From contig CAJUBC010000006.1 in the NCBI GenBank assembly GCA_910584545.1, positions 3,476-67,475 on the forward strand: a stretch of DNA of 64,000 bases. Reading direction: 5' to 3'. The position numbers and the translations under genes were made by a program. The notes beneath the pieces were generated by a model. That model worked only from the letters and a program-made list of their open reading frames with translations, did no database searches and had not been told where the DNA came from. Below, piece after piece: positions 18,483 through 26,447 of this stretch. Each line of letters opens with the position of its first letter. Position 1 is the first letter of the stretch. The stretch comes from an uncultured Muribaculaceae bacterium. Lineage in GTDB: Bacteria > Bacteroidota > Bacteroidia > Bacteroidales > Muribaculaceae.

Positions 18483-19124
18483 ATGACCATAAGGCAGAGA
18501 TATGAAGGAATCCTGAGGATTTTTCAGGAAACAATGCCTGATGCCGCGACGGAGCTGCATTATGACACACCGTTCCATCTGTTGCTGGCTGTGATTCTGT
18601 CGGCACAGTGTACCGACAAGCGCATCAACATGGTGACGCCGGCGCTATTCGAGCGCTTTCCCGATCCGGCGTCGCTGGCGGCGGCGAGCGAAGAAGAGGT
18701 ATATGGATACATCAAGAGCGTGACCTTCCCCAACAACAAGACGCGGGCCATCATCAAGGCCGCCCGGATGATAGAGAAAGACTTCGGGGGAGAGCTCCCG
18801 TCCGATATCGACAATCTGATCAAGTTGCCGGGTGTTGGGCGCAAGACAGCCAACGTGATGCTGGCGGTAGTCTGGAACAAGGCCGCGATGGCTGTCGACA
18901 CCCATGTATTCAGGGTCAGCAACCGGCTGGGACTGACGAACAACTCGAAGACCCCGCTCGAGACCGAGCGCACCCTTATGCGCCACATCCCGGAAGAGCT
19001 GGTCTCGACCGCCCATCACTGGCTGATCCTGCACGGCCGCTACATCTGCAAAGCGCGCCGCCCCGACTGCCCGAACTGCCCCCTCACCTCCTACTGCAAG
19101 ACCTTCGAGGGCACCGGCCGATAA
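18483..19124 (+). CDS. nth: Endonuclease III (DNA glycosylase/AP lyase)
   Basis: 213 residues, standard length. The helix-hairpin-helix LPGVGRKTANVML contains catalytic Lys121, and catalytic Asp139 is in AMAVDTHVFR. The C-terminal [4Fe-4S] cluster ligands follow the exact C-X6-C-X2-C-X5-C pattern (CKARRPDCPNCPLTSYC). The enzyme removes oxidised pyrimidines and cleaves the abasic site in base excision repair. It starts 16 bases after the terminator hairpin; a promoter is not obvious. Confidence 0.95.
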   Translation: MTIRQRYEGILRIFQETMPDAATELHYDTPFHLLLAVILSAQCTDKRINMVTPALFERFPDPASLAAASEEEVYGYIKSVTFPNNKTRAIIKAARMIEKDFGGELPSDIDNLIKLPGVGRKTANVMLAVVWNKAAMAVDTHVFRVSNRLGLTNNSKTPLETERTLMRHIPEELVSTAHHWLILHGRYICKARRPDCPNCPLTSYCKTFEGTGR

Positions 19125-19439
19125 GCCGCGAGCAAAGCCCGCGGCACCGAACCGCCATCCGGCTGCCCGGCTGCCTTCTCCGGCTCTGCCCGGCTGCCTT
19201 CTCCAGCTCTGCCCGGCTGCCTTCTCCGGCTCTGCCCGGCTGCTTGCGGCTTTCTTCGGTGAGGCTTTGCCGCGCAGCTTTGGCTGCCGGATGGCGGTTC
19301 AGTGCCGGCGGCTTAGCCGCCGGTTTGCCCGGCTTTGCTGCAGGGATGCCCCGGCTTTGCGCTTTTTCTCTCCCTTGCTCTTGCTTTTTTCGCTTTTTGT
19401 GCTTATTTTTGCCCGAAATCTTGGTAATTGTTTGTGTTT
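19125..19439. repeat. GC-rich REP/REPIN-like palindromic and tandem repeat cluster
   Basis: This non-coding region holds several nested structures. Three consecutive 23-bp units (19165-19187, 19188-19210, 19211-19233) differ by one base, and a fourth partial copy begins at 19234. They are bracketed by a 23-bp inverted repeat, 19141-19163 against 19286-19308, matching at 21 positions and sharing ACCGCCATCCGGC / GCCGGATGGCGGT. A perfect hairpin CCGGCGGC-TTA-GCCGCCGG follows at 19305-19323. The last 100 bases turn T-rich. Paired inverted palindromes beside a RAYT transposase gene are the hallmark of REPIN elements, but genome-wide copies cannot be counted from this window. Confidence 0.7.
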
Positions 19440-20405
19440 ATGAGTGATGGCGAGGTCCGGTATCAGGTCAGGCCTAATCTTTTGCGGAGGGCTAATTGGC
19501 ATGACTATACTTCCAGGTGCATCTATATGATCACGCTGGTAAAGTCTCCGCATGTCCCTGAGCTCGCTTCCATCATCCACCCTTCTCCGGATATTTACCG
19601 CTCCGAGCGCACCGAGGCCGGACTGGTGGCTTCCCGCTTTCTTGAGTCGATGTTCAGGTTTCATGAGGCGTTGAAGGTCTGGAAGTATGTCGTGATGCCG
19701 GACCATGTCCATTTTGAGCTGTTCGTCGAGCGTGAGCTTCCTTATCCTGTCGGCCGGTTTATCGGCGAGTTGAAGGCATCCTGCACTACCGCCTGGCGCG
19801 AGCGGACAGGTCGCGGCGAGCCTTTCTTCAGCCCCGGTTTCCATGATAGGATTGTGTCGCATCAGGGGCAGGCCGCCATTCTGCGGAAATATATTGCCGA
19901 CAATCCCCGTCGCCTCTGGATAAAGCGCCATAATCCGGATCTGTTCATGCGCCGCCATCGCCTCTCTATCGCCGGTCAGGAATATGAGGCTATCGGCAAT
20001 ATCTTTCTCCTTGACGATATGGATCTGCAGGCAGTGCGTATAAGCCGGCGCTTCTCGCCGGAGGAACTGCGCGGGCGCAAGCTCTGCTGGCTGCGCACCA
20101 TAGAGAACGGCGGAGTCCTCGTCTCGCCGTTCATCAGCGCTGCCGAAAAGCGGGTCCGTGATTATGCCTTCGCCAATGACGGGCGGCTGATACTGATAGA
20201 GCAGAATGGATTCAGCCCGCGCTATAAGCCAACAGGCCAGTATTTCGATTTGTGCGCGGCGGGGCGGTTGCTGATGATCGCTCCGGTGGAATACAGCACA
20301 GCTAAAATCGAGCTTACGCGCGACTGGTGTCTGCGCCATAACGGACTCGCGGAGCAGATAGCGGCGCGAAACTGCCGGCTAACCGGCGAGGTAGGCTTTG
20401 TATGA
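19440..20405 (+). CDS. REP-associated tyrosine transposase (RAYT, Y1/IS200-like HUH) with C-terminal extension
   Basis: 321 residues from the ATG at 19440; a TTG at 19428 is an alternative. The N-terminal half (about residues 15-165) is a Y1 HUH nuclease domain: YTSRCIYMITLV strand, metal-binding His89-Val-His91 in MPDHVHF, the RFIGELKASCTTAW helix, PGFHDRIV, and candidate catalytic Tyr151 in RKYIADNPRR. RAYTs are single-copy domesticated relatives of IS200 transposases that mobilise REP/REPIN palindromes. The remaining 150 residues do not belong to the Y1 fold: they contain ENGGVLVSPFISAAEKRVRD, GRLILIEQNGF and CAAGRLLMIAP, an alpha/beta pattern reminiscent of DprA/Smf or LOG Rossmann domains. 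The 3' end overlaps the convergent DoxX-like gene by 27 bases. Adjacent palindromic repeats strongly support the RAYT call. Confidence 0.8.
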   Translation: MSDGEVRYQVRPNLLRRANWHDYTSRCIYMITLVKSPHVPELASIIHPSPDIYRSERTEAGLVASRFLESMFRFHEALKVWKYVVMPDHVHFELFVERELPYPVGRFIGELKASCTTAWRERTGRGEPFFSPGFHDRIVSHQGQAAILRKYIADNPRRLWIKRHNPDLFMRRHRLSIAGQEYEAIGNIFLLDDMDLQAVRISRRFSPEELRGRKLCWLRTIENGGVLVSPFISAAEKRVRDYAFANDGRLILIEQNGFSPRYKPTGQYFDLCAAGRLLMIAPVEYSTAKIELTRDWCLRHNGLAEQIAARNCRLTGEVGFV

Positions 20406-20936
20406 CATGGCTTCGCGCCGCGTGGCGGGGCGCTCTTTGCGCGCGGGGCGTTTGCTCATCAGCGCGTCGAGGCTGAAGAGGCCCGGTCCGGCTATGGCTA
20501 CCGTCGCGTAGAGGAGCGCGGAGAGGATGGCGGTCTCGTCGAGGGCTCCGGCGAGTACTGCCACTATCGCCTGTCGGGCGGCTATGACGGTTGCGGCCGT
20601 ATTGACCGGACGCGTCATGAATCCGATTATGGTGGAGGCTCCGGCTGCTATGGCCACTATCGCGGGAAAAGTCATGCCTCCGGTCGATGCGAAGAGAGCG
20701 ACGGCGATGAGGATGCTTCCGACCACCAACCGGATGACAAGCATTTTCTTTGAGGAAGACTTACCGGTCTTTGGTCCGACACCAAGCAGAAACTGAGCTA
20801 CGGGCAAAGCACGGGGAGTTGCGGAGGTGGTGGCCAGTATGCGGCGCCCCAGAGTGCCTGGAGCGAGACTGGCCTCAAGCATCGACCCGAGGGTTTTCTG
20901 CGCGGGATTCACTGATATCACTTTCGCTCTGTTCAT
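20379..20936 (-). CDS. DoxX-like small integral membrane protein
   Basis: 185 residues. A 65-residue polar N-terminal stretch precedes about four hydrophobic segments, including MLVIRLVVGSILIAVALFA, FPAIVAIAAGASTIIGFMT and AILSALLYATVAIAGPGLFSLDALM. The RPVN motif after the second helix and the GPGLFSLDALM ending resemble DoxX/SURF4-family proteins, which associate with respiratory or thiol-redox functions. The N-terminal extension is unusual, so the real start could lie later, for example near the first membrane helix. Its last nine codons overlap the convergent transposase gene. Confidence 0.55.
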   Translation of the reverse strand: MNRAKVISVNPAQKTLGSMLEASLAPGTLGRRILATTSATPRALPVAQFLLGVGPKTGKSSSKKMLVIRLVVGSILIAVALFASTGGMTFPAIVAIAAGASTIIGFMTRPVNTAATVIAARQAIVAVLAGALDETAILSALLYATVAIAGPGLFSLDALMSKRPARKERPATRREAMSYKAYLAG

Positions 20937-21120
20937 AACTTAGTGGTTTTTTAGCCGATTATACGACTTATCAACAACTTGGGAGGGGTAATTGTTGCAC
21001 CGAAAATAAAAAATTACCACTAAAAAATTCCATAATTACAAATTATTTCTTAAATTCGCGATAGGAACGCCGGGCAAGCCCCATTCAGCGTGTCCGGTCG
21101 CTAAGACCCCTTCCCATAAA
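20937..21120. other. AT-rich intergenic region between doxX-like gene and tdk
   Basis: It contains an 8-bp inverted pair TTAGTGGT (20940-20947) and ACCACTAA (21016-21023) and a one-mismatch -7 box before tdk. No gene or RNA is recognised. Confidence 0.4.
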
Positions 21121-21747
21121 ATGAAAAGAACAGGAAAACTATATTTCAGGTACGGCACGATGGGCTCGGCAAAGACTGCCCTGCTGCTCACCACTGCATA
21201 TAACTTCGAGGAACGCGGCATAGCGTACAAGTGCTTCAAGCCGGTGGTCGACACCCGCGACAGGAAGAATGTGATACGCAGCCGTATCGGCATAGAGCGC
21301 GAGTGCTCCTGGATCTACTCCGACAGCAATCTCTACGACATGATCCGCGAGATAGCCCGGAATTCCGGCACCCTGCCGGAGTGGGTGCTCGTCGATGAGG
21401 CGCAGTTCCTCAGCGCGGCGCAGGTCGATGAACTTGCCCGGGCCGTGGATGATTTCGGCATCAACGTGATCTGTTACGGCCTGCGCACGGATTTCCGTAC
21501 CAATCTTTTCGAGGGTTCCCGGCGCCTTTTCGAGATTGCCGACACCATCGACGAGGTTAAGTCCACCTGTACATGCGGACGCAAGACTATAGTCAACGCC
21601 CGGGTCAATTCGCGGGGCGAGATCATCACCGAGGGAGAGGTCGTGGAGATAGGCGGCAACGACAAGTATGTGGCCGTATGCCGCAACTGCTGGCGCAATA
21701 AGAGGATTGAGCAGATGCGAAACGGACAGCTGCCGCTCAATGTCTGA
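21121..21747 (+). CDS. tdk: Thymidine kinase
   Basis: 208 residues, type II (tetrameric, bacterial/poxviral) thymidine kinase. P-loop GTMGSAKT (residues 12-19, a known variant of GPMxSGKT), catalytic Glu in VDEAQFL, the CYGLRTDF segment, and two zinc-binding cysteine pairs (CTCGRK and CRNCWR) around the lasso region. It phosphorylates thymidine to dTMP for salvage. It sits alone with about 184 bp upstream in which only weak promoter-like sequence is seen (TAAATTCG at 21051-21058). Confidence 0.93.
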   Translation: MKRTGKLYFRYGTMGSAKTALLLTTAYNFEERGIAYKCFKPVVDTRDRKNVIRSRIGIERECSWIYSDSNLYDMIREIARNSGTLPEWVLVDEAQFLSAAQVDELARAVDDFGINVICYGLRTDFRTNLFEGSRRLFEIADTIDEVKSTCTCGRKTIVNARVNSRGEIITEGEVVEIGGNDKYVAVCRNCWRNKRIEQMRNGQLPLNV

Positions 21748-21808
21748 TTTTGATTTTTGAATTATAATTGCTGATTGCAAATTACTAATTGATAATAAGA
21801 TCTATATC

Positions 21809-23083
21809 ATGAAAGAAGAACAGATAGACAGTATAATCAGGCTGATCAAGCGGGAAGTGGTTCCTGCCATCGGCTGCACCGAGCCGGCGGCGGTCTCGCT
21901 GTGCGTGGCAAAGGCAACCGAGACCCTCGGAAAACGTCCCGAGAAGATAAATCTCAGACTCAGCGGGAACATCATCAAGAACGCCATGGGAGTAGGCATC
22001 CCGGGCACCGGCATGATCGGTCTGCCGATTGCGGTGGCTCTCGGCGCTCTTGTCGGTAAGTCGGAATATGGCCTTGAGGTGCTTCGTGATGTAGACAGCG
22101 CTGCCATAGAGGCCGGCAGACAGTATATCGCCGAAGACCGGATACGGATCGATCACCACAAGAATCCCCCGTCAATCCTTCATATAGAGGTCGAGGCTGA
22201 GGCTGATGGCCATAAGGCCTTTGCCGTCATATCCGGCTCCCATACCAATTTCATCCGCATCGAGAAGGATGGCGAGGTTCTCTTCGAGAAGAGCTGCGAT
22301 CAGGCTGCTGCCGGCGAGTGCGACGAGGAACTCAACGAGGCTGCGGTATATGAATTCGCGACAACCGCGCCCATTGAGAAAATCCGCTTCATCCTCGAGG
22401 CTGCGACAATGAACCGTCATGCCGCTGAACTGGCCCTCAACAAGAATTTCGGTCACTGTCTCGGAAGTGTGATCCGCAGCGATGGGCGCCGCATTTTCGG
22501 CGATACACCCCTTGAGAGAATCATTTCGACGACATCAGCCGCATGCGACGCCCGCATGGGGGGCGCGCCGGTGGCCGTTATGTCGAACTCCGGCTCCGGC
22601 AACCAGGGAATCACCACCACTCTCCCCGTGGCCTGCTATGCCGAGGAGATCGGTGCCGATGACGATACACTCGCCCGCGCCCTTATCCTCAGCCATCTCA
22701 CCAGCATCTACATCAAGCAGAGCCTCGGACGCCTTTCGGGCCTCTGCGGATGCGTCACCGCCTCCACCGGTGCGGCCGCCGGTGTAACCTGGCTCATGGG
22801 CGGCAAATATGACGAGGTATGCGCAGCCATCAAGAACATGGTGGCAAATCTGACCGGCATGATATGCGACGGTGCCAAGCCCGCGTGTGCCATGAAGATC
22901 GCCTCCGGGGTGTCTACCGCAATGATGTCCGCCCTGCTTGCCATGAACGGCAAGTGCGTATCCTCGCAGGAAGGTATCGTGTGCGACGATATCGACACCA
23001 CGATCCACAACCTTACCTCCATCGGCCGTGACGCCATGACTGAGACAGACCATCTTGTCCTCGACATCATGGTCAGCAAATAA
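21809..23083 (+). CDS. L-cysteine desulfidase family protein (CyuA/YhaM, UPF0597)
   Basis: 424 residues. The start EVVPAIGCTEPAAVSLCVAKA and LSGNIIKNAMGVGIPGTGM are diagnostic of the CyuA/YhaM family, related to the iron-sulfur serine dehydratase alpha domain. NSGSGNQGITTTLPV, RLSGLCGCVTASTGAAAG and MICDGAKPACAMK provide conserved Gly loops and cysteine ligands for the expected [4Fe-4S] cluster. Members degrade L-cysteine to pyruvate, sulfide and ammonia; some may act on serine. Monocistronic, ending 10 bases before a terminator. Confidence 0.87.
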   Translation: MKEEQIDSIIRLIKREVVPAIGCTEPAAVSLCVAKATETLGKRPEKINLRLSGNIIKNAMGVGIPGTGMIGLPIAVALGALVGKSEYGLEVLRDVDSAAIEAGRQYIAEDRIRIDHHKNPPSILHIEVEAEADGHKAFAVISGSHTNFIRIEKDGEVLFEKSCDQAAAGECDEELNEAAVYEFATTAPIEKIRFILEAATMNRHAAELALNKNFGHCLGSVIRSDGRRIFGDTPLERIISTTSAACDARMGGAPVAVMSNSGSGNQGITTTLPVACYAEEIGADDDTLARALILSHLTSIYIKQSLGRLSGLCGCVTASTGAAAGVTWLMGGKYDEVCAAIKNMVANLTGMICDGAKPACAMKIASGVSTAMMSALLAMNGKCVSSQEGIVCDDIDTTIHNLTSIGRDAMTETDHLVLDIMVSK

Positions 23084-23092
23084 ATGAACCCT

Positions 23093-23135
23093 AAACGCGG
23101 AACGCGGGAAACCTTACCATGCGTTCCGCGTTTTT
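23093..23135 (+). terminator. Intrinsic terminator after the cysteine desulfidase gene
   Basis: A perfect 13-bp stem (23093-23105 with 23121-23133) with a 15-nt loop and a five-T run ending at 23135. A TATATTTG sequence immediately after it (23135-23142) matches a -7 box but is only 12 bases before the next ATG. Confidence 0.85.
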
Positions 23136-23153
23136 ATATTTGAACGAATCCAG

Positions 23154-24161
23154 ATGAAAAAGAAAAGCACCCCTATAGTAGCCCTCGCCGGCATCCTCGC
23201 CTTCGCTTTCGGTTCCTGCCGTAAGGAGAGCGAACTGACAGTGAACTTCCCCTCCAAGTTCGAGGGAAAAAGTGTGGAATTAATCAGTCTTCTCGACTCT
23301 GTGTGCGTCGACAGCGCAACGGTGTCAGAAGGTGTGGCGCGTTTCTCTGTGTCTTCCGGCGACAGGCCGGTCTTCATGCAGGTGATGGTTGACGGCCGGG
23401 TGCGGGCCTACTATGTGTCGGAACCGGGCCATGCCGTGGCCGACACCTTGGGCAATGTGACCGGTACGCCGCTCAACGACAAGGTGTCGGAGCTGATGCT
23501 TCAGCTGGATTCAGTGGAGAATCTCGAGGACCCGCGGGCCTATCCTGAATTTGTCGAGCGGATGTACAATGAGAACAAGGACAACGTGATAGGGGATTAC
23601 CTCGGCGTGGAATGGCTCAAATGGGCGGCTCCCGAGCGCGTTGACAGCATGCTCGCCGTAGCGCCCGAGGCTTTCCGCACAGCGCGCCGCGTGAAATATT
23701 ACGAAGCGTTCGCCCGGCACCGCGCGGCCACAGCCCCGGGCAGGAAGTATATCGATTTCAAGGGTGAGACCGAGAAGGGCGTTCCACAGAACCTCTCCGC
23801 ACTTGTGAAGCCGGGCCGATACACTCTGGTGGACTTCTGGGCGAGCTGGTGCCCATACTGCATCAAGGAATTGCCCGCTCTCGCCGAGCTGCGTGAGAAA
23901 TATTCCGGCAAGGGATTCGAGATCGTCAGCGTGGCAGTGCGCGACACCACCGAGGACACCAAGGTGATGGTGAAGAAGCGCGGTATAGACTGGCCGGTAC
24001 TCTACAACACGCAGAAGGTGCCTTACGATATCTATGGCTTTACGGGAATCCCGCACCTGATGCTTATCGGCCCCGACGGCACAATCATCTCGCGTGGCGA
24101 AAGCCCCGCGCAGATCGACGCGCGCCTGCAGGGTCTACTTTCCGATAATGCCGGAAAGTAA
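23154..24161 (+). CDS. TlpA/ResA-like thioredoxin-domain lipoprotein with DUF4369-like N-domain
   Basis: 335 residues. Lipoprotein signal with Cys22 (FAFGSC). Residues about 25-120 form a beta-rich DUF4369-like domain (FEGKSVELISLLDSVCVDSATVSEGVARFSV). The thioredoxin domain begins near residue 215 (YTLVDFWASWCPYC) with redox Cys233 and Cys236, and cis-Pro in GIPHLMLIGPDGTI. It is predicted to be a membrane-anchored thiol-disulfide reductase working in the periplasm, for example in cytochrome maturation or reduction of exported cysteines; substrate unknown. Flanked by a terminator upstream and acyl-CoA synthetase 45 bp downstream. Confidence 0.85.
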   Translation: MKKKSTPIVALAGILAFAFGSCRKESELTVNFPSKFEGKSVELISLLDSVCVDSATVSEGVARFSVSSGDRPVFMQVMVDGRVRAYYVSEPGHAVADTLGNVTGTPLNDKVSELMLQLDSVENLEDPRAYPEFVERMYNENKDNVIGDYLGVEWLKWAAPERVDSMLAVAPEAFRTARRVKYYEAFARHRAATAPGRKYIDFKGETEKGVPQNLSALVKPGRYTLVDFWASWCPYCIKELPALAELREKYSGKGFEIVSVAVRDTTEDTKVMVKKRGIDWPVLYNTQKVPYDIYGFTGIPHLMLIGPDGTIISRGESPAQIDARLQGLLSDNAGK

Positions 24162-24206
24162 TGACATAGCGATAACTATTTAAAAATCAATTAACTCCAA
24201 AATACT

Positions 24207-25883
24207 ATGGAATCCACTAAAGACTACGGCCCGCGCTCACTCAACGCGCTGATTCATAAGGCAGTCACTGACAACTGGGACCGCATGGCCCTCACCGACA
24301 TGGGAGGGATGAACTATCAGTACAAGGATGTGGCCCTCTGGATAGAGAAGCTGCACATCATCTTTGAGGAGGCCGGTGTCGGCAAGGGGGACAAGGTGGC
24401 GATATGCGGCAGGAATTCCTCCAACTGGGCGGTGGTGTTCCTCTCCTGTCTCACGGCTGGAGTCGTGGCCGTGCCTATCCTCCATGAGTTCAAGGCCGAC
24501 ACCATCCATCATCTCGTGAACCACTGCGACGCTAAGCTGCTTTTCGTGGACGCCGCCATCTGGGAGGACCTCGACGAGAAACTCCTGCCCGGACTTACCG
24601 GCGCGATCTATATCAGTGAGTTCGGAATGCCCCTCTCCCGCAGCGAGCGTCTCACAGATGCGCGCAACAACCTCAATACCCTCTTCGGCAGGCGCTATCC
24701 CTCCAATTTCACCAAGGAGAATGTCGACTATTTCCACGACACCCCGGAGGATCTCGCCATCATCAACTACACCTCCGGCTCAACCGGAATGTCGAAGGGC
24801 GTGATGCTGCCGTTCCTCAGCATCTGGAGCAACATCCGCTACTGTCTTGACAACCTCCTTTTCCTGAAGCCGGGCGACGGCATGGTCAACATGCTGCCGC
24901 TCGCCCACCTCTACGGCATGGTCATCGAGATGCTCAACCCCTTCTGCCATGGATGCCACTGCCATTTCCTTACTCGCGTTCCCTCTCCGAAGATCATCCT
25001 CGCGGCGTTCGCCGAGGTGAAGCCGAAGATGATCATCACGGTACCGCTTATCCTGGAGAAGATCATACGCAACAGGGTGTTCCCCATGCTTGAGAAACCG
25101 CTGATGAAGTTCCTGCTGAAAGTGCCCTTCGTCGACGACCGTCTGCTTGCCAAAGTGAAGGATGGCCTCATGGAGGCGTTCGGCGGCAATCTTGTGGAGA
25201 TCATCATCGGCGGGGCGCCGCTAAACGCCGATATCGAGTCTTTCCTATACAGGATCGGTTTCCCTGTCACTGTGGGTTACGGTATGACAGAATGCGGTCC
25301 GCTCATCACCTACGCACCGGCATGGGAGTCGAAGCCGCGTACCGTAGGACGCGTGGTGGACCGTATGGAGGCCCGCATTGATTCCGTCGATCCGTTGACT
25401 GTCCCAGGCAATATCCTCGTCAAGGGAGACAACGTGATGAAGGGTTACTACAAGAACGAGAAGGCCACACGCGAGGTCTTCCCCGATGATTCCGGCTGGA
25501 TGAATACCGGAGACATGGGACTTTTCGACGAGGAGGGATATGTCACCGTATGCGGACGCTCCAAGACCATGATTCTCGGAGCGTCGGGCCAGAACATCTA
25601 TCCCGAGGAAATCGAGCAGAAGCTCAACAACCTGCCGTATGTCAACGAGTCGCTGGTGATAGATGACGGCGGGGCGCTCGTGGCCCTTGTGCATCCCGAT
25701 TTCGATTCGGCCCGCGCGCAGGACATCGATCAGGAAAACTTATCCCGCATAATGGACCAGAACCTCGCCCAGCTCAACAGCGAGATGCCTGCCTACAGTA
25801 AGGTGAAGCGCATCAAGATCATGGAGGAAGAGTTCGAGAAAACCCCGAAACGTTCCATCAAGCGCTTCCTCTACCAGCCCTGA
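24207..25883 (+). CDS. Long-chain fatty acid--CoA ligase / AMP-binding enzyme
   Basis: 558 residues with a complete ANL-superfamily core: P-loop YTSGSTGMSKGVML (residues 188-201), the aromatic motif HLYGMVIE, the AMP-binding GYGMTECGP, NTGDMG, and the hinge and C-terminal GRSKTMILGASGQNIYPEEIE with catalytic Lys in FEKTPKRSIKRFL. Similarity is greatest to bacterial long-chain acyl-CoA or acyl-acid synthetases (FadD/AAS type). It activates fatty acids by adenylation and thioesterification at the inner membrane. Terminated by a hairpin 50 bases downstream. Confidence 0.88.
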   Translation: MESTKDYGPRSLNALIHKAVTDNWDRMALTDMGGMNYQYKDVALWIEKLHIIFEEAGVGKGDKVAICGRNSSNWAVVFLSCLTAGVVAVPILHEFKADTIHHLVNHCDAKLLFVDAAIWEDLDEKLLPGLTGAIYISEFGMPLSRSERLTDARNNLNTLFGRRYPSNFTKENVDYFHDTPEDLAIINYTSGSTGMSKGVMLPFLSIWSNIRYCLDNLLFLKPGDGMVNMLPLAHLYGMVIEMLNPFCHGCHCHFLTRVPSPKIILAAFAEVKPKMIITVPLILEKIIRNRVFPMLEKPLMKFLLKVPFVDDRLLAKVKDGLMEAFGGNLVEIIIGGAPLNADIESFLYRIGFPVTVGYGMTECGPLITYAPAWESKPRTVGRVVDRMEARIDSVDPLTVPGNILVKGDNVMKGYYKNEKATREVFPDDSGWMNTGDMGLFDEEGYVTVCGRSKTMILGASGQNIYPEEIEQKLNNLPYVNESLVIDDGGALVALVHPDFDSARAQDIDQENLSRIMDQNLAQLNSEMPAYSKVKRIKIMEEEFEKTPKRSIKRFLYQP

Positions 25884-25933
25884 TACGTCGGTTCATTCGG
25901 CAGAGATCAGGCCTCTGCATGCATACAAAAAGT

Positions 25934-25961
25934 AATCCGGCTTCCCGAAAGAGGCCGGATT
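25934..25961. terminator. Terminator between acyl-CoA ligase and tRNA-Leu
   Basis: AATCCGGCTTC (25934-25944) pairs with GAGGCCGGATT (25951-25961) with one G-T wobble and a six-base loop, followed by CCTTTTG. On the minus strand it lies just downstream of the tRNA, so it may serve both. Confidence 0.75.
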
Positions 25962-25968
25962 CCTTTTG

Positions 25969-26050
25969 TGCGCGTGATAGGACTCGAACCTACACGACTT
26001 TCGTCACCAGATCCTAAGTCTGGCGCGGCTACCAATTACGCCACACGCGC
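25969..26050 (-). tRNA. tRNA-Leu (anticodon UAG)
   Basis: The reverse complement folds as an 82-nt type II tRNA. The acceptor stem GCGCGTG pairs with CACGCGC and the discriminator is A. The anticodon arm CCAGA-CTTAGGA-TCTGG places TAG at positions 34-36, so it reads CUA/CUN leucine codons. A long variable arm (TGACGAAAGTCG region) and GGTTCGAGTCC T-arm are present. CCA is not encoded. Confidence 0.95.
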
Positions 26051-26102
26051 TGGTTTCGGCTGCAAAGATAGCAAAAATATCCTTTGCAGCCAAAACTTTT
26101 TA

Positions 26103-26396
26103 TCATATTGTCTGTGTCACGGGCCAGACGAAGGCGCGCAGACCGAGTTTCGGCTTGGCGTCGTCGAGGGCCTTGAGGCGGTCGAGGAGGGGCTGGAGCC
26201 TTTCGTCCTCCACCATCGTCAGCATCGCCTGGGCGAGTGCCGGCCAGGCGTGGGTGCCGTAATGCGGGTCGCCGGTTTTGGATCCACGCCCCTGGACTTC
26301 GCCGAAACTGGTGAAGCCCCGGCAGCTCGAGCGGTCGAGCGCGTCGATTATGTTCTCGTGGTGGGCCTGGTCGTATGCTATGAAAACTGCTTGCAT
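26103..26396 (-). CDS. PG0541-like (PII-fold) RND transporter-associated protein
   Basis: 97 residues. The opening MQAVFIAYDQAHHENIIDALD and the GFTSFGEVQGRGSKTGDPHYGTHAWP segment match the small PII-like protein encoded with RND pumps in Bacteroidales (PG0541 family). The fold is predicted to be ferredoxin-like with a long loop, as in nitrogen-regulatory PII proteins, but canonical PII nucleotide-binding residues are not evident. It is the last gene of the efflux operon, 51 bases after the pump gene. A role in modulating or sensing transport is inferred. Confidence 0.75.
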   Translation of the reverse strand: MQAVFIAYDQAHHENIIDALDRSSCRGFTSFGEVQGRGSKTGDPHYGTHAWPALAQAMLTMVEDERLQPLLDRLKALDDAKPKLGLRAFVWPVTQTI

Positions 26397-26447
26397 CTTT
26401 TTTGGTATATTTAGGAGAGGAAGACCGGAGCCTCCCTCTCCGGGTTA

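Noticed and set aside
19165..19243. CRISPR-like array suggested by three 23-bp repeats
   Set aside because: The units are directly adjacent with no unique spacers, are GC-rich, and no cas gene is present; a REP-type or slippage repeat explains them.
19125..19447. Extension of the nth frame-shifted product into the repeat region (possible small protein)
   Set aside because: The apparent open frame is a GC-rich repeat translated as Leu/Pro/Ala-rich sequence without a start or family match.
23135..23142. TATATTTG as a promoter for the TlpA-like lipoprotein gene
   Set aside because: It overlaps the terminator T-run, has no -33 box, and is only 12 bases from the ATG; it was kept as a note, not a promoter call.
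25969..26050. tRNA-Leu as a phage or ICE attachment site
   Set aside because: No integrase gene or duplicated tRNA 3' end was seen nearby; the neighbours are ordinary chromosomal operons.
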